50,947 bases of DNA from an uncultured Bacteroidota bacterium (GCA_902631125.1 CACOXF010000005.1:1-50947); one strand, 5' to 3'. Positions 27,353 to 36,271 are shown, counted from the stretch's first letter. Translations and numbers: made by a program. Notes: generated by a model from the sequence alone, not told the origin.

Positions 27353-27861
27353 TGTGTGTACTTTTGATGTTTACGCTGCTGAGTTGCATTGAACAGCAAG
27401 CACGTAAACCGATACAGCAATCAAAAAGTCAACACATCGAAAATTCTGTTCAAGAAAATCAGTTGAGGCTAGCGCGTGAGGTTGAAGTGATTGAACAGTG
27501 GTTAACATCTCAAACGTCTGCATTTTCAGAATCGCCACATGGCATATTTTACAGCTACAGCAACCCAAAGAATCGTCCAATTCTTCCGCCAGAAAATCTT
27601 AAAAAAATTTATGTTCTTTTCGAACACCTCAATGGAGAACCAATATATGATTGGAAAATCTTTCAGAATCCAGTCTCCAATCAAGATGTACCACAAGGCA
27701 TTGTTTTGTCACTCCCAAACATACCTGTTGGGATTGAAACTTCAGTCGTCTTGACCTCTTTTTTGGCCTATGGTTCCTCAGGTGATGGATCATCTATTGG
27801 TCCATACACTCCCGTAGTTGCACGTATTTATATACCTTTGATTCAAAATAAATCATCATGA
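27325..27861 (+). CDS. gldI: Gliding motility-associated FKBP-like lipoprotein GldI
   Basis: A 178-residue lipoprotein: signal peptide with lipobox LLSC and acylated Cys21, then ARKPI, a helical segment, and a degenerate FKBP-type fold ([25 protein letters not shown] and a C-terminal VVARIYIPL). The ARRPI-like start of the mature protein and the position between nrnA and a PPIase lipoprotein fit GldI of gliding Flavobacteriia. The usual GMGxGYLG-type FKBP residues are replaced by [13 protein letters not shown], so isomerase activity is uncertain. It overlaps nrnA by 28 nt and the next gene by 4 nt (ATGA). Presence does not by itself prove gliding: I see no other gld gene in the window. Confidence 0.8.
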   Translation: MRGRLIKGVVCVLLMFTLLSCIEQQARKPIQQSKSQHIENSVQENQLRLAREVEVIEQWLTSQTSAFSESPHGIFYSYSNPKNRPILPPENLKKIYVLFEHLNGEPIYDWKIFQNPVSNQDVPQGIVLSLPNIPVGIETSVVLTSFLAYGSSGDGSSIGPYTPVVARIYIPLIQNKSS

Positions 27862-28883
27862 AAATCTTACATCTATTTACAGCTATCATTATTTTAACCA
27901 TTTTAAGTTGCTCTCCCAAGCTTGAGGATGGCATCTATGCCAAAGTCAATACCAATAAAGGGGAAATTCAATTGCAATTGACTTATGACCAAACACCAGT
28001 GACAGTGGCAAATTTTGTGTCATTGGCAGAGGGCACAAACACACAAGTTGACTCTATCCATAGTGGCAAACCTTACTACGATGGCTTGATTTTTCACAGG
28101 GTCATTCAAGATTTTATGATACAGGGTGGAGATCCTGCTGGCACTGGTCAGGGTGGGCCTGGATATAGATTTGATGATGAAATTGTACCTGAACTAAAGC
28201 ATGATGGTCCTGGGGTTTTATCAATGGCAAATGCTGGTCCTGGCACTAATGGGAGTCAATTTTTTATCACACACAAAGAAACCCCTTGGCTCGATGGGAA
28301 ACACACAGTATTTGGTCGCGTAACAGATGGGCAATCGGTTGTTGATTCGATTGCGCAAAACGATACCATCATTGGCGTTACCATCATTCGCAAAGGAAGG
28401 GTTGCCAAAAAGTTTGATGCTGCTACCACTTTTGAAAACTATTTTTTAGAAAAAGATAAAGTGAAAAGTGATAAGAGAGATGCCTTGGGAGCGCTGGAGC
28501 AATCTGCAACATACACAGACAGTGGTCTGGGAGTTGTGATTACCAGTGAAGGGGATGGAGAAGCAGTTTCGACAGATAAAACTGTAATGACTCATTATGC
28601 TGTTTATTTTGAGGACGGACGCTTGTTAGACACCAGTCTTGCGGATGTTGCAAGAGCATATAACATATACAATCCCAACCGACCCTATCAGCCAATCCCT
28701 GCTCGCGTCGATGATGATGCGCAAATGATTACTGGGTTTAAAGAGGGTTTACGGCTATTATCTGTTGGGGACAAAGCAACCCTTTATTTACCTTATGAAC
28801 TAGCATATGGCGCAAATGGTGGTCGTGGTATCCCACCTCAAACAAATCTAATTTTTGAGGTTGAAGTGGTTGGATTGGAGTAG
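27858..28883 (+). CDS. Lipoprotein peptidyl-prolyl isomerase, cyclophilin-FKBP fusion
   Basis: The 341-residue product has a lipoprotein signal (LTILSC, Cys18), a cyclophilin domain at about 25-185 ([41 protein letters not shown]), a linker, and an FKBP domain at about 205-341 ([59 protein letters not shown]). Both domains keep their recognisable active-site segments. It should fold proteins at the outer or inner membrane face of the periplasm. It is coupled to gldI by an ATGA overlap, so two prolyl isomerase-type lipoproteins are made together. Confidence 0.92.
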   Translation: MKILHLFTAIIILTILSCSPKLEDGIYAKVNTNKGEIQLQLTYDQTPVTVANFVSLAEGTNTQVDSIHSGKPYYDGLIFHRVIQDFMIQGGDPAGTGQGGPGYRFDDEIVPELKHDGPGVLSMANAGPGTNGSQFFITHKETPWLDGKHTVFGRVTDGQSVVDSIAQNDTIIGVTIIRKGRVAKKFDAATTFENYFLEKDKVKSDKRDALGALEQSATYTDSGLGVVITSEGDGEAVSTDKTVMTHYAVYFEDGRLLDTSLADVARAYNIYNPNRPYQPIPARVDDDAQMITGFKEGLRLLSVGDKATLYLPYELAYGANGGRGIPPQTNLIFEVEVVGLE

Positions 28884-28893
28884 AAGTCGAGAA

Positions 28894-29922
28894 TTGCGTT
28901 GGTATCGATTCTTTACAATTTCAATCATTCCACAATGGTTGTTTTTGCTGTGGTTTAGACGCTCACCTGATATTATTGATCAATTTTATACAGAAGGAAT
29001 TTTTGCATGGCTGTCTCAACTAAGCTTAAGACTGACAGCATGGATCCCTTTTTCAGTTGGGGATGTTTTCTATGCAACTGGTCTTTACTTTTTTCTAAAG
29101 CATCTGTTTTATTTCAAACGCTTGCGTCTTCGTGCAACGCTTATTAAAACCCTGGGATGGTTTGGGATTCTGTTCTTTGTGTTTCATCTGCAGTGGGGTT
29201 TCAATTATCATCAGACACCTTTATCGGCTCAAAACAATGTACCATCGCGTTATTCGTCAGAGAAATTAGAGGTATTTACACAACACCTCATTCAGCAAAC
29301 AAATCAATTACATGAAAAGCTAGCTCAAAATGATAGTGTTGTAGTTGAAATCAATTATTCTAACAAGCAGATTTTTAGTGTTGCCGCGCAAGCGATTCAA
29401 AAGCAACACCGTTATCCTACCCCCAATATCAAAAAATCATCTTTTGGTTTACTCTTGAGTTATATGGGCTATGGGGGTTATTTAAATCCCTTTACCCTTG
29501 AGGCACAAGTCAATACGCTTCAACCCAAACTGAGAGTGCTCACAACAGCAGCTCATGAGATTGCGCATCAGCTGGGTTATGCAGCAGAAGAGGAGGCAAA
29601 CTTTATTGCAATCGACGCAGCAATAAAATCCGACAATGCATATATGCAATATGCTGGCTATCATCTTGCTTTGGGATATGCGCTTTCAGAATGTAGAAAG
29701 AGAGAAGATATTGATCACCAACAACTCTATCAAGACATCGGTAAAGGTGTCATAAAACAGTATCAACAGTTGTCAGCGTTTTGGCAGAATTACACAAATC
29801 CTTTTGAACCCTTGTTCAAAATAAGCTATGATACCTACCTAAAGGCAAACAGCCAATCAGCAGGTATCAATAGCTATAGCTTGGTTATAGGTTTGCTGCT
29901 ACATCATTTCCAAAACGACTAG
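28894..29922 (+). CDS. DUF3810 family membrane protein with HExxH motif
   Basis: I recognise DUF3810: N-terminal membrane helices (about residues 4-22, 53-70 and 83-102, with IPFSVGDVFYATG) and a C-terminal domain with HEIAH at residues 221-225 followed by LGYAAEEEANFIA, a gluzincin-like zinc metallopeptidase pattern. The substrate is unknown. No ATG fits the N-terminus; the in-frame candidates are all TTG (28855, 28861, 28870, 28894). I chose TTG 28894 (342 residues) since it lies 11 nt after the preceding stop and leaves the conserved hydrophobic start intact; a start at 28855 would add 13 residues. It converges on the Asp-box gene with a 4-nt overlap. Confidence 0.8.
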   Translation: MRWYRFFTISIIPQWLFLLWFRRSPDIIDQFYTEGIFAWLSQLSLRLTAWIPFSVGDVFYATGLYFFLKHLFYFKRLRLRATLIKTLGWFGILFFVFHLQWGFNYHQTPLSAQNNVPSRYSSEKLEVFTQHLIQQTNQLHEKLAQNDSVVVEINYSNKQIFSVAAQAIQKQHRYPTPNIKKSSFGLLLSYMGYGGYLNPFTLEAQVNTLQPKLRVLTTAAHEIAHQLGYAAEEEANFIAIDAAIKSDNAYMQYAGYHLALGYALSECRKREDIDHQQLYQDIGKGVIKQYQQLSAFWQNYTNPFEPLFKISYDTYLKANSQSAGINSYSLVIGLLLHHFQND

Positions 29923-32900
29923 TCCAGTACAACTGGCGCGCCAGCAGCTTCCATTTCAGATGACACAGCGTCAACTGCAGAAACAAATGATGTAATCATC
30001 GGATTGATTTCTGCAAACAAGTTCTCAGCAACTTCAAAGCTTTTCATGTGAAGTGGCGTTGGTCCATAGGAGTTGCCATACAGCCCACTTGCTGCAAAAT
30101 ACAAACGATAGGATAATGTGAGATCATCCTTTTCGCCAACTTCAGCCTTAGACGAACTACCTTCCATCAACCTATTGATTTCATTCATTAACTCACGTAA
30201 ACTGTGCAACTTTGATGACAAATCCTCCTGACTGCTATCGACATAAGGAAGTGCCTTTAGAAGCGTTTTTAAGTGTTTAGATGATTTTTTAAATGAATGA
30301 TTTGCAATATCAATCGCTTTATCAAGAGTAACCAATTTCTCAATAAACTCGTCACGCTGGTCAGCAATAGGATTCTCTAAAACATTTTTTCGGATGCGCT
30401 CCACTTCAAAAGTTTGTGGCCCTGCAATTACTGTGATTTTGCCATCAATCTGTTGATACAAACGCACTGTATAGTTACCAGGTTCAACATCCAAGCGTAA
30501 AGCGTTCAGCTTTTTCCGCTTTGCGTTGGCATCTGCAACGCTGATATAGGGCTGCTTTAAGTCCCAATTTACACGCTGAACTCCTTTTTTGTGAGGAGCA
30601 TAAATTCGATCAACGACTTCACCAGCTTCATCTTCAATCACTAAAATCAACTGTGGTTTTGATTCATTTTTCTCTGCATCAAGTGCCTCCCAACCTGGGA
30701 ATGGAATATCTGCTGTCTTTTTATCCTTTTCTGCCTTTTGACGAGAAGTCTTCAGGGTCATATGACCCTCTTTGAGATAAAAGGTTAACATGGCGCCATA
30801 TTTTGGATTTTCTGCAGTATAAAATGATCCACCTTGACTAGAGGTTCCCCCTCGAATTTGGTGATACTGAAGTGCCTTTCGAGGTTTAAATAGCATCGCC
30901 GATTGTTGTAGGCTTTCAGCTGTGATATCGCGCAATGCGCTATAATCATCCAACACATAAAAACTGCGCCCAAAGGTCGCTAAAACAAGATCGTTTTCCC
31001 TTTTTTGAATGGCAAGATCACGAACTGAAATGGTAGGTAAACCAGTTGAAAATTTATGCCACTCACTACCTTGATTCATACTCACATAAACGCCATACTC
31101 TGTTGCAAGAAACAATAAGTTGGGGTTGATGTGGTCTTGTACGATTCTCCAGACCATCGTTCCATCAGGGATTCCTTTTGTGATTGACACCCATTTTTCT
31201 CCCCCACTCGTTGTCTTGTAGAGGTAAGGCGAATAATCTCCATATTTATGATTATCAAGGGCTACATAAGCCACTTGATCATTGTGAAGATCTACCTTTA
31301 TATCATTGACAAATGCTGTTGACGGAGAACCAGGTAGCTTATCAACAGTAATTTTTGTCCAATTATCCCCTCCATTATTGGTGTATTGTATAATTCCATC
31401 ATCTGTACCAGCATATAAAAGATTTGGGTTTGATGTTGATTCGCTAAGTGATGTAATCGTATTGTAGGTTGACATTGCATACACATCCCAAGGATTGTCA
31501 AAACTTTGCTGACGACCCATGATCGGTAAAGCCAATCGCTCTTCATCCTTTGTAAGGTCTGTTGAAATTGGTGTCCAGCTATCCCCACGATTGTCAGATC
31601 TCCAAATACGTTGGGTTCCAAAATACAATCTTTTAGGGTCATGATGACTGACAAGGATAGGCGCATCCCAGTTATAGCGTTCGTATGGCTCTCCTACGCC
31701 ACTTTGAGGCTTAATATATATGGACTCCATCGTGGTTTTGTCGATTCGATAAAGGTTTCCCTGCTGCCACTGTGCATAAACGATATCTGGATTACCAGGC
31801 TCAGTTGCAGGTTGATGCCCATCCCCTCCAAGCAACACATACCAATCTGCATTTGATATACCATTGGTTCGAAAGGTTCGTGAGGGACCTCCTTGAGTGT
31901 TGTTGTCTTGCGTACCTCCATAGATGTTATAAAAAGGCGCTGCATCATCAACTGCGAGCTTATAAAACTGTGTTAGGGGAAGGTTGTTAACGAACTTCCA
32001 GGTTTTGGAATCGTCAAAGGATTCATAAATACCCCCATCTGTACCAAAAAGGAGGTAGTTTGGATCATTATTTTTGAAAGTCAATGAATGATTGTCAGAA
32101 TGTTTATTGGCCTCACTCATCGTATAAAATGTTTTTCCGCCATCTTCAGAAACAAGCGCACGAACATTCATCAAATAAATACGATCGAAATGATGAGGAG
32201 AAGCAACAAGCTCTTGATAATAGTGAGGACCTGTACCACCAGAGACTGTGTCTGACATTTTTATCCAGCTACCACCACTGTCTGATGATCTATAAACAGC
32301 TCCTTTACGACGATCGAGCTCGATTGCTGCATAAAGTATTTTTGGATTCATAGGGGAAATGGCCAATCCAATTTTACCCATGTTGGAAGATGGAAGACCA
32401 TTATCGATTTCAACCCATGTTTCGCCACCATCAAAACTCTTGTACAGTGAGGTTCCAGGGCCTCCACCCATGTGAGCAGCTACGTTTCGATGTCTTTGCC
32501 AACTTGCGAGATAAAGAATATCGGGGTTGGTTGGATCAATGACAAGATCAGTAACACCTGTCCACTTGTTGATGGTGAGTTTGTTCACCCAATTTTTACC
32601 TCCATCAGAAGATTTGTACAAGCCTCTTTCTCCTCCTGAGCTCCACAAAGGGCCTTGCGACGCCACCCAAATGGTGTTTGAGTCATTTGGATGAACAATG
32701 ATTTTTGAGATATGCTCTGATTTTTTCAACCCCATATCTTGCCACGAAGATCCACCATCTGCACTGCGATAAATCCCATGCCCGATTCCAACATGACGAC
32801 CACCAACATTTTCTCCAGTACCCAACCACACAACTGATGAGTTGTTTGGGTCAAGAGTGATGCAACCAGTTGAGTAAAAGGACTCATCATCAGTAAGTGG

Positions 32901-33155
32901 AGTCCAAGTTGTTCCGGCATTTGTGGTTTTCCAGGTACCCCCAGAACCAACTGCCACGTACCAAACATTTTCATTTGTCGGATCAATTGCGATATCTGCA
33001 ATACGACCAGACATAAATGCAGGACCTACACTACGAAAAGAAAACCCACTTAAAGCAGATTGCAATTCACTGTCTTTTTCATCTTCCTGTGCATAACAAA
33101 AGGATGAAATTAGGGTGTAGTATATTGTCAAAAAACTAAATAATAAATTTTTCAT
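29919..33155 (-). CDS. Exported multi-Asp-box beta-propeller protein (VPS10/sialidase-like repeats)
   Basis: I chose ATG 33155 (1078 residues), which begins a signal peptide (MKNLLFSFLTIYYTLISSF...AQ). The body carries about eleven Asp-box repeats of the form SxDxGxxW, for example SADGGSSW, SSDGGKNW, SFDGGETW, SSDSGGSW, SDNRGDSW, TNNGGDNW and SMNQGSEW, as in sortilin/VPS10 and sialidase-like propellers; two propellers are likely. After about residue 780 come a beta domain and a helical C-terminal part (LRELMNEINRLMEG). Homologues are often called glycosyl hydrolase or WD40/YVTN/BNR-repeat protein. I cannot identify catalytic residues, so enzyme activity is unproven. No T9SS C-terminal sorting domain is evident. 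Confidence 0.85.
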   Translation of the reverse strand: MKNLLFSFLTIYYTLISSFCYAQEDEKDSELQSALSGFSFRSVGPAFMSGRIADIAIDPTNENVWYVAVGSGGTWKTTNAGTTWTPLTDDESFYSTGCITLDPNNSSVVWLGTGENVGGRHVGIGHGIYRSADGGSSWQDMGLKKSEHISKIIVHPNDSNTIWVASQGPLWSSGGERGLYKSSDGGKNWVNKLTINKWTGVTDLVIDPTNPDILYLASWQRHRNVAAHMGGGPGTSLYKSFDGGETWVEIDNGLPSSNMGKIGLAISPMNPKILYAAIELDRRKGAVYRSSDSGGSWIKMSDTVSGGTGPHYYQELVASPHHFDRIYLMNVRALVSEDGGKTFYTMSEANKHSDNHSLTFKNNDPNYLLFGTDGGIYESFDDSKTWKFVNNLPLTQFYKLAVDDAAPFYNIYGGTQDNNTQGGPSRTFRTNGISNADWYVLLGGDGHQPATEPGNPDIVYAQWQQGNLYRIDKTTMESIYIKPQSGVGEPYERYNWDAPILVSHHDPKRLYFGTQRIWRSDNRGDSWTPISTDLTKDEERLALPIMGRQQSFDNPWDVYAMSTYNTITSLSESTSNPNLLYAGTDDGIIQYTNNGGDNWTKITVDKLPGSPSTAFVNDIKVDLHNDQVAYVALDNHKYGDYSPYLYKTTSGGEKWVSITKGIPDGTMVWRIVQDHINPNLLFLATEYGVYVSMNQGSEWHKFSTGLPTISVRDLAIQKRENDLVLATFGRSFYVLDDYSALRDITAESLQQSAMLFKPRKALQYHQIRGGTSSQGGSFYTAENPKYGAMLTFYLKEGHMTLKTSRQKAEKDKKTADIPFPGWEALDAEKNESKPQLILVIEDEAGEVVDRIYAPHKKGVQRVNWDLKQPYISVADANAKRKKLNALRLDVEPGNYTVRLYQQIDGKITVIAGPQTFEVERIRKNVLENPIADQRDEFIEKLVTLDKAIDIANHSFKKSSKHLKTLLKALPYVDSSQEDLSSKLHSLRELMNEINRLMEGSSSKAEVGEKDDLTLSYRLYFAASGLYGNSYGPTPLHMKSFEVAENLFAEINPMITSFVSAVDAVSSEMEAAGAPVVLD

Positions 33156-33182
33156 GTCATAAGATTTTATACAATAAACATA

Positions 33183-33190
33183 CAAAATTA
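33183..33190 (-). promoter_or_regulatory. Candidate -7 element of the Asp-box protein gene
   Basis: Minus-strand TAATTTTG matches TAnnTTTG, 27 nt before ATG 33155, which supports that start over the longer frame. No clear -33 TTG is seen. Confidence 0.4.
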
Positions 33191-33212
33191 AGTATGAAAT
33201 AAAGCATTTGAA

Positions 33213-33245
33213 TTGATGAAGTCTGACTTATGCTATCTATTTTTG
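33213..33245 (+). promoter_or_regulatory. Promoter of rlmD
   Basis: TTG (33213-33215), a 22-nt spacer and TATTTTTG (33238-33245) match the Bacteroidota pattern. The element lies eight bases before ATG 33254, which rules out the longer frame beginning at 33230 and predicts a very short leader. Confidence 0.5.
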
Positions 33246-33253
33246 CAATCGAA

Positions 33254-34654
33254 ATGAAAGTCAAACAAACAATAGAGTTAAGCATTACCGGTATCGCTGC
33301 CAAAGGCATGGCGATTGGACGCACAAATGAGGGTATTGTTGTTTTTGTCAAAGGGGCTGTTCCTGGAGATGTTGCTACTGTATTTCTTTACAAAAAAAGG
33401 AAAAGTTATTTTGAGGGTCGAGTTGAAAAGTTACTCGTTCCAAGCCCTGACCGAATATCAGCCAAATGCGATCACTTTGGCACCTGTGGTGGTTGTCAAT
33501 GGCAACATCTTTCATACACAGCACAGCTGAAACACAAGGCACAAGAGGTCTATCAAAATTTTGTAAAGATTTGTGGTTTTGATTTTCCTACACTGAACAA
33601 TATTGTACCCAGCAAGTCACAATATAATTATCGCAACAAAATGGAGTATAGCTTCTCCAACAGTCGATGGCTCACCAAAGCTGAAATTGAATCTGGAGAA
33701 GTAATGAATCGAAATGCTTTGGGGTTTCACAAACCCCGAATGTGGGACAAGATTGTACACATCGATGAATGTTTTTTACAACAAGAGCCAGGGAATCAAA
33801 TTCGAAATTTTATTCATCAACATGCGATGGATAAAGGGATGAGTTATTATGATCTCCAAAATAAATCAGGGCAGTTGCGCAGCATGATGATTCGTACAGC
33901 ATCCACTGGACAGATCATGCTAGTCATTCAGTTTTTTGAAAATCATATAGAAGAAAGGAACGATTTGCTAGAAGCGATCATCAACAAGTTCCCACAAATC
34001 ACTTCACTGCATTATGTTATCAATCAAAAAGCAAATGATAGCATCTATGATCTAGATGTCAATTTACATGCCGGAAGCCCATATATTGAAGAAGAAATGG
34101 AGGGATTGCGCTTTTGGATCACACCCAAGTCTTTTTACCAAACCAACTCAATGCAAGCGTATGAGTTATATAAAATCACGCGGGATTTTGCTGGTCTAAC
34201 TGGGAGTGAGATCGTTTATGATCTCTATACTGGTTTGGGAACCATTGCTCAATTTGTGGCAAAGGAAGCAAAACATGTTGTCGGGATTGAAGCAATTCCT
34301 GAAGCAATTGTTGCAGCAAAAGAAAATGCAAAGAGAAATAAATTATCCAACGTAGATTTTGCTGCAGGCGATATGAAAAAAGTCTTTACAGATGACTTCA
34401 TCGCAACGTATGGCACACCAGATGTTGTCATAACAGATCCTCCTCGTGAGGGCATGCACAAAGATGTCGTCAAGCAATTGCTTAAGATCTTACCCAAACG
34501 AATTGTATATGTGAGTTGTAATTCTGCGACACAGGCACGAGATTTAAGTCTGTTGAGTAATCATTACTTAATAAAAAAACTGCAGCCTGTCGATATGTTT
34601 CCCCACACCCAACACGTAGAAAATGTTGTACTTTTGGAAGGAATCCATGTATAA
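33254..34654 (+). CDS. rlmD: 23S rRNA (uracil(1939)-C(5))-methyltransferase
   Basis: A 466-residue SAM- and Fe-S-dependent methyltransferase. An N-terminal TRAM domain (FVKGAVPGDVATV, then RVEKLLVPSPDRI) is followed by the cysteine cluster CDHFGTCGGCQW and a later Cys in KICGF that would bind a 4Fe-4S cluster. The methyltransferase domain has VYDLYTGLGTIAQF as SAM motif I, TDPPREGMHKDV, and the catalytic Cys in YVSCNSATQARDL. In some organisms one such enzyme modifies more than one uridine (747/1939), so site choice is inferred. It heads a three-gene run with DUF6452 and DUF6048 and overlaps the former by 8 nt. Confidence 0.93.
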   Translation: MKVKQTIELSITGIAAKGMAIGRTNEGIVVFVKGAVPGDVATVFLYKKRKSYFEGRVEKLLVPSPDRISAKCDHFGTCGGCQWQHLSYTAQLKHKAQEVYQNFVKICGFDFPTLNNIVPSKSQYNYRNKMEYSFSNSRWLTKAEIESGEVMNRNALGFHKPRMWDKIVHIDECFLQQEPGNQIRNFIHQHAMDKGMSYYDLQNKSGQLRSMMIRTASTGQIMLVIQFFENHIEERNDLLEAIINKFPQITSLHYVINQKANDSIYDLDVNLHAGSPYIEEEMEGLRFWITPKSFYQTNSMQAYELYKITRDFAGLTGSEIVYDLYTGLGTIAQFVAKEAKHVVGIEAIPEAIVAAKENAKRNKLSNVDFAAGDMKKVFTDDFIATYGTPDVVITDPPREGMHKDVVKQLLKILPKRIVYVSCNSATQARDLSLLSNHYLIKKLQPVDMFPHTQHVENVVLLEGIHV

Positions 34655-35108
34655 ATTTCGCTATTTATTATTGATACTGTTGCTCCACCAGAGTTGTGAA
34701 CCAGATGATGTCTGCAACGTAGAAAACCCATCAACACCACAACTTGTCTTACGCTTGTATGATGCCAACCAGCCAAGTCAGCTCAAGTCAGTTGACACCT
34801 TAAGGGTCAAAGACAATGAAAATGAATCCATTTTACAATTGATCAATACGGATTCAATTGCGATTCCTTTTCAAATAAATTCTAATAAAATGGATTTTGT
34901 TTTTATGATATCAGGAGGGATTAGTGATGAACTATTAATCGATTACCAAACACAGGATATGTATTTAAGTCGCGCTTGTGGGTTTCAAAGTACATTTATC
35001 ATCAACGAAATCGAAATCAGCAGCAATCAAAGTTGGATAAACACAATAGAAATTGTAACTAATGAAATCCTAGTAGACACCCTTGCTCATGTTAAAATAT
35101 ATCACTAG
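34647..35108 (+). CDS. DUF6452 family lipoprotein
   Basis: A 153-residue protein with a lipoprotein signal peptide (hydrophobic run, then LHQSC, Cys17) and a small beta-rich domain. The start of the mature part, CEPDDVCNVENPSTPQLVLRLYD, has Cys pairs and the TP.L...YD pattern I associate with DUF6452. Function is unknown. I chose ATG 34647 because it begins the signal peptide. It overlaps rlmD by 8 nt and the next gene by 20 nt, and I recall the order rlmD-DUF6452-DUF6048 as common in Flavobacteriia, which points to a shared role of the two exported proteins. Confidence 0.75.
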   Translation: MYKFRYLLLILLLHQSCEPDDVCNVENPSTPQLVLRLYDANQPSQLKSVDTLRVKDNENESILQLINTDSIAIPFQINSNKMDFVFMISGGISDELLIDYQTQDMYLSRACGFQSTFIINEIEISSNQSWINTIEIVTNEILVDTLAHVKIYH

Positions 35109-35775
35109 TTATTTGCTCTTTTTCGTGGTTTGTTTTGGCTATGCTCAGGATAGCATTCCAAAATATAAAGAGCGATATAGCATCCGCTTTGGTATCGACA
35201 TGAGTAAACCCATTCGCTCTATGATTGAAAACGACTACAAAGGCCTAGAACTCACTGCAGATTATCGGATAACAAAAAAGCTTTATCTCGCAGCAGAAGT
35301 AGGAATGGAAGACAAACGTGTTGTGAGTGAGACGCTTGACTTTCAGACCAGTGGAGAATACATCAAGCTAGGTGTTGATTTCAATTTATTCAACAACTGG
35401 AAAGGGATGGAGAATATGCTGCTGACAGGTTTTAGGTTTGGTACAAGTACCCATAGCCAACAGCTTAATGGTTATGCAGTCAGGCAGCTCGATCACCTTT
35501 GGGCGGAAGACTTATACAAATCACTCGATCAACCCCTTTTATTCGATGATTTGAATGCGACTTGGATTGAAATAATTGCAGGTGTTAAAACAGAACTGCT
35601 CATCAACTTGTACATGGGCATAAGCGTTCGGATGAACTATTTGATGAATGACAAGGAGGTAACCAACTTCAGTAATCTATATATTCCAGGTTATAATCGC
35701 GTATCTGAGGGCAGTCCTTGGGGCGTAGGTTTGAACTATACGATGATGTATCAGTTCCCACTTTATCGAAATTGA
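35089..35775 (+). CDS. DUF6048 family protein, probable outer-membrane beta-barrel
   Basis: A 228-residue protein with a signal peptide (MLKYITSYLLFFVVCFGYAQ) and alternating beta segments such as YSIRFGIDMSKPI, LELTADYRITKKLYLAAEVGME, YIKLGVDFNLF, MLLTGFRFGTST and, at the C-terminus, GVGLNYTMMYQFPLY. The last residues end in aromatic/polar alternation fit for an outer-membrane barrel. It matches what I know of DUF6048. I chose ATG 35089, inside the 3' end of the DUF6452 gene. Function is unknown. Confidence 0.75.
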   Translation: MLKYITSYLLFFVVCFGYAQDSIPKYKERYSIRFGIDMSKPIRSMIENDYKGLELTADYRITKKLYLAAEVGMEDKRVVSETLDFQTSGEYIKLGVDFNLFNNWKGMENMLLTGFRFGTSTHSQQLNGYAVRQLDHLWAEDLYKSLDQPLLFDDLNATWIEIIAGVKTELLINLYMGISVRMNYLMNDKEVTNFSNLYIPGYNRVSEGSPWGVGLNYTMMYQFPLYRN

Positions 35776-35812
35776 TGATTTTTGGTCGTATTAAGATTAA
35801 AAAAAAGAACAG

Positions 35813-35842
35813 TTGCAAACTAAAAAAAAATATCTAATTTTG
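35813..35842 (+). promoter_or_regulatory. Promoter of rplS
   Basis: TTG (35813-35815), a 19-nt spacer and TAATTTTG (35835-35842): one of the two best matches to the Bacteroidota consensus in the window, with ideal spacing. Transcription should start near 35847, directly before the structured leader. Confidence 0.7.
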
Positions 35843-35847
35843 CACCC

Positions 35848-35889
35848 CTAGGTTCAACCGCTGGCGATGGTCGTGAATGTTGTTCTTAG
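35848..35889 (+). ncRNA. Structured 5' leader of rplS, possible L19-binding ribosomal protein leader
   Basis: The leader folds by hand into one long hairpin: CTAGG (35848-35852) pairs with CTTAG (35885-35889), a symmetric TT/TT internal loop follows, CAAC (35855-35858) pairs with GTTG (35879-35882), and CGC (35859-35861) pairs with GTG (35873-35875), with an AAT bulge and an 11-nt apical loop. A 12-bp palindrome (TTTTAGCTAAAA, 35894-35905) then comes just before the ATG. I recall a published motif for L19 leaders in Flavobacteria; whether this is an instance needs a covariance-model match. The role would be feedback control of L19. Confidence 0.5.
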
Positions 35890-35907
35890 TTATTTTTAGC
35901 TAAAATC

Positions 35908-36258
35908 ATGGAACATTTAGTACAATATGTTCAAGACGAATTCGTCGAGAAAAAATCATTTCCCTCTTTTCAAGCGGGTGATACCATCACAGTTTATTAT
36001 GAGATTCGCGAAGGCGAAAAAGTAAGAACTCAGTTCTTCAAAGGAGTTGTAATCCAAATCAAAGGTACTGGAAGCACAAAAACATTCACAATTCGAAAAA
36101 TATCTGGAACAGTTGGTGTTGAACGTATTTTCCCTTTCAATCTGCCAACCATTCAAAAAATCGAAGTGAACAGTCGTGGTAAAGTACGCCGTTCACGTAT
36201 TTTTTACTTTAGAGAATTGCGAGGTAAAAAAGCGCGAATCAAGGAAAAAAAGAATTAA
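35908..36258 (+). CDS. rplS: 50S ribosomal protein L19
   Basis: A 116-residue basic ribosomal protein at the 30S-50S interface. KSFPSFQAGDTITVYYEI, GVVIQIKGTGSTKTFTIRKIS, VGVERIFPFNLPTI and KVRRSRIFYFRELRGKKARI are the L19 signatures. Length is normal. It has its own strong promoter, a structured leader and a terminator directly downstream, so it is a single-gene unit. Confidence 0.98.
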   Translation: MEHLVQYVQDEFVEKKSFPSFQAGDTITVYYEIREGEKVRTQFFKGVVIQIKGTGSTKTFTIRKISGTVGVERIFPFNLPTIQKIEVNSRGKVRRSRIFYFRELRGKKARIKEKKN

Positions 36259-36271
36259 AAATTCTGATTTT

